This document shows positions 57,748-64,000 of a DNA stretch of 64,000 nt, piece by piece. The notes beneath the pieces are model-generated. The model did no database searches. It worked only from the letters and a program-made list of their open reading frames with translations, and was not told the DNA's origin. Made by a program: the position numbers and the translations under genes. The stretch comes from Lantana camara (Eukaryota > Streptophyta > Magnoliopsida > Lamiales > Verbenaceae). Each line of letters begins with the position of its first letter. The stretch's first letter is position 1. Where the stretch lies: positions 23,519,001 to 23,583,000 of the forward strand of contig CM074856.1 in NCBI GenBank assembly GCA_037501455.1, given 5' to 3'.

Positions 57748-60700
57748 TGTGACACCCCGACTCCGCGACCGTACAGGTATGACGTATGTGCGCAATTTAA
57801 TTTATTTTAATTTCATATTTAATTATTGCATTTAATTGATTTATATTTTATTAATTGAAATTCTTATATGAATTATTTGAATTTATATGTCTATTTGATG
57901 AAATGAGATGCGTTTGTGTTCGAATTGAGATCGAAATTTCGTGCCGATTTAATATGTTGGAGTTTTATGAGTCGTGTACTTGAATACTAGCTCGTTATGT
58001 GTTTTCGGGTTTATTTGTTGGGTTTTCGGGACTTGTTTTTTTGGGGTAACCTAAAGGAGGCTAACATGTACTTAGCGCACCTTGGGTTCCGGATAGTGTA
58101 ACTTGAGCTCGGAAATTCGGATTCGAATTCCGTCACCTCCGTTGAACTCGTTTCGACGATTCGAGTGCAATGGAATAGGCCTTGTAATTTTTCGACCTCG
58201 TTTGATACCCCGAAAGCAGCCGTAACTTCGTCTCGTGCTCATATGACCACCTTTCACCATTTTGCACATAAGTCCCTCAATTTTTGGCCAATTGCCCTCA
58301 AACCTGGACCCACACCTCATCAACTCAGTCCTTTATCACTTTTTGCTACCTTAATCTCTATCCATACACAAGAAAGGAGAGGAAAATCTGAACTTTGGAG
58401 CAGCAGCAGTGAATTCCCGTCACTTTCACCCTAGAGGAGATTTTGAGCTCCAATCTCCATTTTCTTCCATCTTCTTCAAGGGGGTAAGCTTATATTTGAT
58501 ATGTACATGCTTAAGTGATCATTTTCATCCAAGAATTTCAGATTTTGAGCCTTTAGTGATTGAGATATGATATATGAAGTGAATAGTAAGGGTTATGTGA
58601 ATATATGAACTCATATGATCTTCCTTGAGTTATTTCTTGAATTGATGCATGAAATATGACTACATGAGCCTCATTTATAAATATATCAACCTAATTTTGT
58701 GGTTAGTTGGTTGTATTATAAGTTGCCATTAATGAACTTGAGTATTATTTCATAAAAACTTGGAATTTGGTTGATGTTTTGAACTGCTGCTGCGTGTGAG
58801 TTGAGGGCTGGTTTGCTGCGTTTTCTTGCATTTTCATGTTGAAATTTTTCTGGCATCTTGTTTGCTTTGCTGCTGTTCCTTCCCCTGCATCCTCCCCTGC
58901 ATTTTAGAGCTGCTGCTGCTGCGTTTTGGAGAAGAAAGGCTGCGTCAGGGGCTTTAATTCGAAGGAAGCTGAAATTTGAGTCGCGACCGCGACTATGGAT
59001 GAACTGGAGATCTTCACGGCCGCGACCTACATCTCGAAACTGCCTGAAAATTTAGTCACGGCCGCGACAGTCTGGAGAAGAAATTTGGTCGCTCCCGCGA
59101 CCTTGATCTGCATGCATTTCGTTGCCTTTAATTCCTTTGGCCATGCATTGTTTTCTTCTTTTTAATTTGTAATGATTGCGCAGGCTGTGTATATAAATAT
59201 ATATAAGTACTGAATGAATTGCATGGTTTTGCATGATGATTGCATGCATGTTCCTTGGTTTCACATTGTATATCATGCATTATCTTCCCATTTTGTATCC
59301 AATTGTAAATGCTGCGTATATATGTATATTTTATACGTGCTATTTGTATATATATTATATGTTTCATTTTTGTTTGTGAATTAATTGGAAGACTTGTATG
59401 TATGTAATATATATATATTATATATACATTATATGTTATATATATTTAATTAATTTGAATTAAGTGCTAAATTTGAATACTTGAATAGTATGACCTCTAT
59501 CTAATCTGAATTTTCATGCTTGACTTTCGTATTTCGTTTTGTGGTTTAAAATGCTTTATTCTTATTCGTTTATGACTTTTATGTCATGTCAACATGTTAT
59601 ATTATATGTTAAATGTCTCGTATTAATTTTATGAATTTATTTAATTCAAGTTTTACGTGATTTGAATTTGAACGCTTTAAGTGGAACTTTCTTGCACTTC
59701 ATAGCATCCATTGTATTCATGAGCATTTCTGAGCGTCTATTTGGTTCATTATTGAGTCTAAGTCTTGGGTCTTGTCTACTTTTGTTTCAGAGCCTCTTCC
59801 GGACGTTCAAGACCCCGGAGTTTAGGTGGTTGTTCGCTCTTTTGACCCAGTTTTCCGCTCTTTTGTTAAGGTGAGGGTTAGGATCTTTTCTTCTAGATAA
59901 GTGACCTATGGCCTTTATGTTATTGATTTCCTATCCGGCATGTGGCTATATATGTATTATATGGTTAAATCCGAATGCTTATGATATGTTTATGACTTTA
60001 TGAATCCCCTTTACGAATTTATGAAAATGGTATAAATATGGGCATATATGAGCTTATGATTTTGAATCCCTTGTACGTTTCCTTTATGATTCAGCGAGCT
60101 GTGCCCTGAAAGATGGGTTATTGGTATGTTTCTTATGAATCCGGACCCAGGGATTGTGGGTAAGGACCCCCGGTACGGCAAGGGCCGTCGGGTTAAGCCT
60201 GTGCACATCCCATTTGAGGTGGTGGCGTGCGACTCTTGGAGGTTGAGAAGGCGCTATTACCTTGAGCCCTCGGTGAATAACCGGGGAAGGCATATCGTGG
60301 GTTAGCTACCCCGTTTGTATATAGAATCCAAATGGGTGGAAAGGGTTTGATTCCCGATCACCAAGGCGTTGAGGAGTTATGAATTTATGAATTCTTATGT
60401 ATTTATGATTTGTTTGAGGAGTTGAGGAGGTCCGTACTCGCCGGACGTTTATGTTTCTTTTATGCTTTGGAGGTTGTGAAACGAGTTAGGATTTCCTCTA
60501 GATTATATGTATGTTTTCAAAATGATTTGATATGTAAAACCCTAGCTCGGTTCATGATCGACCCCTTTTGATTATATATGATGCTCTATATGTATTTATG
60601 GTGTGGGTGTGCGTTAGCCCCCCTCACTCAGTCGAGTTTTGACTGACCCCTTCCGTTTAACACTTTAGTTGCAGGTTTCTCAAGCTAGGCGGGGAAGTGC

Positions 60701-61087
60701 GTCGGTCGTGTCGTACTTTCGGGTTTAGGTCGAGTCTGCATATTTACCTGCTGCATTTTGATCACCTTTATAAATTGTATTTGAATTCTAATTATGTCTT
60801 ATGGAGAATTATGAACTTTTGATGTATAGTATATACTTGACCTATTTTGGGCCATCAGGCCGTTGTATATGTTAGTATAGAGCTCTTTTTCGATCCTTAT
60901 GTTGTTGCTTCCGCATTCTTATCTGTTTGTTTTGCGCGCTCTGTTCGAGTTTTAGCCCCGCTTAGCCTAGTGTGTGAGTGTAGGTTCCCGTTCGCTTAGA
61001 CTTGGGCTCATGTATGGAAATCCATTTCATATGTGGGTTCGGGTTTAAGTGCGGGGGATGTGGTGGCCCACCGTTCCGGGCGCTACA
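57748..61087 (+). mobile_element. solo LTR, copy E of the long-LTR family, plus orientation
   Basis: TGTGACACCCCGAC at 57748 to GGGCGCTACA at 61087 (3340 bp), with TSD GTGAA at 57743-57747 and 61088-61092. It is inserted in the copia leader just before gag. Family blocks: CACCTTGGGTTCCGG at 58079-58093, the CCCTCACTCAGTC segment at 60620 and CTAGGCGGGGAAG at 60685. No internal region is present. Confidence 0.93.
58980..59101. repeat. palindrome cluster in LTR E (GTCGCGGCCGCGAC type)
   Basis: 58980-58993 GTCGCGACCGCGAC, 59013-59026 TTCACGGCCGCGAC, 59055-59068 GTCACGGCCGCGAC, 59088-59101 GTCGCTCCCGCGAC. They lie 1.23-1.35 kb from the LTR 5' end. Units are about 30 bp apart, like those in LTR B. 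Confidence 0.88.
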
Positions 61088-61138
61088 GTGAAGGTATGTG
61101 ATGAGCTAGGGTCGGATCCCTTTAATGGATCGTCGCCC

Positions 61139-61150
61139 GCTCTGATACCA
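61139..61150 (-). other. copia primer-binding site, initiator tRNA-Met type
   Basis: TGGTATCAGAGC on the minus strand, directly adjacent to the 185-bp LTR beginning at 61151. It is separated from gag by leader sequence that also holds solo LTR E. Confidence 0.9.
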
Positions 61151-61340
61151 TGTTATAAGTTATGAATACCATAGTTGGGGAATTTTCTGTGTATATTGAA
61201 TCTTTTGTATAGAAGCTATTACAATACAAAGTGCAGGACTAACTTATATATACAAGAGATCTAGCTACTTAATTAGGGAAAGTCAACTATAACATAATCA
61301 CGAGAATCTCTAATTACAAGTTTCCTTTCTTAACAGATAT

Positions 61341-61440
61341 TAGGCTACCTCTGAAACGTGGTATTGTCATTTGGAAGGTTAAAGAATCTAGTTGTAAAAT
61401 AGGGAGATGTGCAAACATAATTTGTTGATTTTAAGAATAG
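61341..61440 (+). pseudogene. LINE remnant after the copia insertion
   Basis: The frame from 48785 continues here (RLPLKRGIVIWKVKESS) once the copia element and one GATAT are removed. This supports the TSD call and dates the LINE as older. Confidence 0.6.
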
Positions 61441-62244
61441 GTATTTTGAGCCTACTTAAAAAAAAAAAAAGTTTGTATTGATTCCTTAAATTTTAAGAAT
61501 AGGTATTTTGAGCCTACTTAAAAATAAAAAAAAATAAAAAAAAGTTATTTTGAACCTACTTAAAATTGTATGTAATATTAAAAAGTCAATGGCCCAAAAA
61601 TTTATTTTAAAAAAAAAAACTTATGTAATAATATTCTAAATATTAAAACATTCTATAGAATATACACCTTTTAATTTTCTTCAATTTCAAAAGATATTGT
61701 TAGATATGAGAAAATATTTCAAAAAAAATAACAAGTGCTAAAGATTCATTAGTCGAATAAAATAATCAGGATTATTTAAAGTGCAATCGGAAAGTGATAG
61801 TATTGATGATCAGTTTTATGAATATTGTGTAATTGCATATAATGAAAATGGTGTATTTAGTATAATTAGTAACGACAAGATCTATATGATGTACGGATAC
61901 GGATACGGCGATACGGATACGACACGATATGGATACGAAAATATGGATATTTTTTGGAATTTATCAGGAAGGAGTGTCGAACACGATGTCGGACAAGAGT
62001 ATTCAATACGACATGACACGACTAAATGATATATTTAAAAGTTACATCATGGGATAAGATTATGATAGAATTATAAAAAAAAAAAATGAAAAACAGTAGA
62101 ATACAATTATAACAAAAATTTAATAAAGTATTTTATAATATTTTTTTATTTAAACTTAAAATTTTTTGACCCACTGTCTGATTATTCTTGAGTCGCCCCT
62201 GAAGCTAAACACTGGGGGGGCGTCAAGAGGTAATCCGCGTCCAG
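61441..62244. other. AT-rich segment inside the LINE with repeats
   Basis: A 41-bp block with AGAATAGGTATTTTGAGCCT is duplicated (61433-61474 and 61495-61530), each followed by poly-A-like tracts. A stretch at 61885-62010 is rich in GGATACG/GATACGACACG words and resembles 33488-33650 in inverse orientation. Probably inserted debris; no gene. Confidence 0.45.
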
Positions 62245-62415
62245 CAGGTACAAATCTCTTTACATATACAGAGAGGGTAACGCTGCTGCTGACCTCCTAG
62301 CGTCTCGTGCGGCGACTTCTCAAGAAAGATGGAGTTACCCAAATGAAGCTATGATACAAGGGCTGAGGGGGCTGATAATACTCGACCAATGGGGTCTTCC
62401 GAATTTCAGGTATAA
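62245..62415 (+). pseudogene. LINE remnant, C-terminal RNase H domain
   Basis: Reads YIYREGNAAADLLASRAATS then a Trp-containing tail and GLRGLIILDQWGLPNFR. The REGN.AAD.LA motif is the end of the RVT_3 (RNase H) domain of plant LINEs. It marks the last recognisable piece of the LINE that starts at 39438. Confidence 0.75.
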
Positions 62416-62638
62416 ATGATATACTTATATTGTTACATGAGGTTTGATTCTAGTAGTAATGTTTGTCTGATAAATCAGATAATTTATACTTGGAAGAGTT
62501 AGTTTAATGGCGTTACACTTGATCATTGCCGAAAGAGTTTGTTGTTGCAGGACAATTATGGCATTATGGACACGGTAGCTGGCCACTTTTGGAGCACTAA
62601 GATGTTTGATTGGAAAGGGAGTTTAACATCGTTTAATT

Positions 62639-63413
62639 GGCAAAAATGTAAATTTGGTCCCGTAAGTTTGCAATTCTGGTAATTTAATCCTGTTCGTTTT
62701 AAAATTTATAATCGAGTCCTATAAGTTTGTAATTTTGACAATTTTGGTCTTGTCCTTTTTTAAATTTGCAATTAAGTTCTATAAGTTCTAAAATTTTGTA
62801 ATTTATGTCCGATTTTTGCAGTAAAAATTATTAGTTGCCGTAATTGGCCACATGACTTATTTCTTTGCTGATTTGGTGGGATTACATGACAAAAATATCG
62901 GAATTCTATAAAAAAAAATATTATACATGTGGCTTATCTAATAAAAAGAATTTAAATAAAAAAACAATTATATCTGAACTAAAATGTCATGTCGCCACCG
63001 GAGTCTATAAGAAGGTGATTCGCTTAGACAGTTGATTCCCTTTCAATAGAAAAGAGTAGCAAAATTAACCCAACTGGCTGGTCAATCTCAAAGATCTTAT
63101 CCGCCGCCAAATCGGAGACGGACGACTATGATCCCACGAAAATCTTTATATACCTGTTCCAATTTAGGACAAGTGAGATCTTCTGGTTTGTCTGCGTGGG
63201 AGCAGTTCAAACAAAGAAGACTCTGTCTTAATCTGAATTCAAACATAAATTGCAAAATTTTGGAACTTACAGGATTTATTTGCAAATTTCGAAATAAACA
63301 GGATCAAAATTGCTAAAATTACAAATTTATAGGACTTAATTGCAAATTTTAAAACAGACAGGACTAAATTGCCAAAATTGCAAACTTACGTGACCAAAAA
63401 TTGCATTTTTGCC
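62639..63413. mobile_element. MITE-like element with about 190-bp terminal inverted repeats
   Basis: Begins GGCAAAAATGTAAATTTGGT and ends with the complement of GGCAAAAATGCAATTTTTGGT. The arms contain internal repeats of TAAGTTTGCAATTTTGG and AATTTAGTCCTGT-type words. The centre (about 62830-63240) is non-coding. No clear TSD is seen (ATT on the left, TTA on the right), so superfamily is undecided; a Mutator-like MITE is possible. Confidence 0.7.
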
Positions 63414-64000
63414 TTACGTAACTTATGGTGGGTTTTACGTTACTCCATGATATTGTGTAATATGACCCTACACTTTGATCTTCTGCCCGAGTCTAGTACT
63501 TGGTGTTTTGCAGGGGCAAAGACGAGGGATGGTGATGCTACTAGATCATCATATATCATAAGGAGGGCATGCTCTTGGGTGCCAGTTAGAAACTAGGTAA
63601 CTGACGGTTACATTATTGTACACAGACCGTATCGACCAAAATACCATGCTCTTGGGTTTTGGTTAATCTATATATGAGATGGGAGCTCCAAAATAACCCC
63701 ACGGTCACACTGATCGATTTCTTTAAAAGAAAAATTCAAAGATGTACATGCAAAATGTTTTATTTTTTGTTCTATTTGGTAAAATAATAAAAACAAAAGT
63801 AGGAGGAGCCGGTTCTAGCTAAGGAAAATCGCTTGATTCTTGAATAGGATTTTGTATACCAACTATGAATGCCACGTGCGCTAACTAAGAACAACTAACG
63901 AGAGTTTACTGCATTTCTTTCAAGTATCTGATATACATGTAAATGACATGATCATATATATCACTAAAATAAGAACACATGACACATCCAATGTAGTGTT
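63414..64000. other. right end of the window without recognised features
   Basis: A plus-strand frame reaches 63596 (TRDGDATRSSYIIRRACSWV at its end) but has no family that I recognise and overlaps the MITE end. Otherwise AT-rich sequence. Confidence 0.4.

Larger units (their letters stand above)
48791..61335 (-). mobile_element. Ty1/copia retrotransposon, complete ends, expanded by three solo-LTR insertions
   Basis: LTRs of 185 bp at 48791-48975 and 61151-61335, nearly identical, with TSD GATAT (48786-48790 and 61336-61340). The 5' LTR is the right one. A primer-binding site TGGTATCAGAGC lies on the minus strand at 61139-61150, touching the LTR, and a purine tract GAGGGGGAG lies next to the 3' LTR at 48976-48984. 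Without the nested LTRs (49490-50948, 51187-53814, 57748-61087) the element is about 5.1 kb, a normal copia size. The left LTR terminus is TTTT instead of TGTT. Coding region is damaged. Confidence 0.93.

Overview
This is a 64-kb piece of plant nuclear DNA, almost certainly from a eudicot. It is AT-rich, has spliced plant-type genes, and is filled with CACTA, Ty1/copia, Ty3/gypsy and LINE elements whose initiator-Met primer sites and target-site duplications (TSDs) can be read directly. No organellar, bacterial or viral genome features were seen. Species cannot be told from sequence alone. Only three stretches look like host genes: an intronless ARM-repeat-like gene (4090-5187), a two-exon gene of unknown function (6466-7167), and a poorly resolved minus-strand gene (about 32022-32499). 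Everything else recognised is mobile DNA or its debris.

Left part (1-7266): a minus-strand gypsy-type element runs off the left edge (gag start, primer site, 2.8-kb LTR) and sits in a decayed copia fragment, followed by the two host genes. Centre-left (7267-30132): a 22.9-kb CACTA transposon with a perfect 3-bp TSD (AGG). It carries an apparently intact four-exon TnpD/TNP2 transposase gene and a broken TnpA-like gene. A solo LTR (8230-18123, TSD GTGCA) lies inside it, and that LTR contains a second CACTA element (10398-16918, TSD GTT), giving three nested levels. To its right is a foldback-like array: an inverted repeat whose arms are tandem 42-bp repeats (about 30270-31860), then the minus-strand gene.

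Right part (34885-62415): a long-dead LINE (EN, RT, zinc-binding and RNase H remnants) has been a landing pad. It was hit by an LTR containing another LTR of the same family in opposite orientation (TSDs CTCAA and ACCCC), by a CACTA-like remnant, by a 1.6-kb miniature LTR retrotransposon carrying a captured NTF2/G3BP-like domain, and by a 5.1-kb copia element (TSD GATAT). Three solo LTRs (TSDs AGGAC, GTCTG, GTGAA) stretched the copia element to 12.5 kb. A MITE-like element with long terminal inverted repeats ends the window.

Two observations stand out. First, every long LTR of the TGTAACACCCC-type family here carries, 0.85-1.35 kb from its 5' end, a cluster of four or more short GC-rich palindromes. 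The palindrome sequence is mostly uniform within a copy but differs between copies, and an unrelated solo LTR has the same kind of cluster. Second, the miniature retrotransposon fuses a gag-like start to an NTF2-like domain of the type found in plant G3BP proteins.
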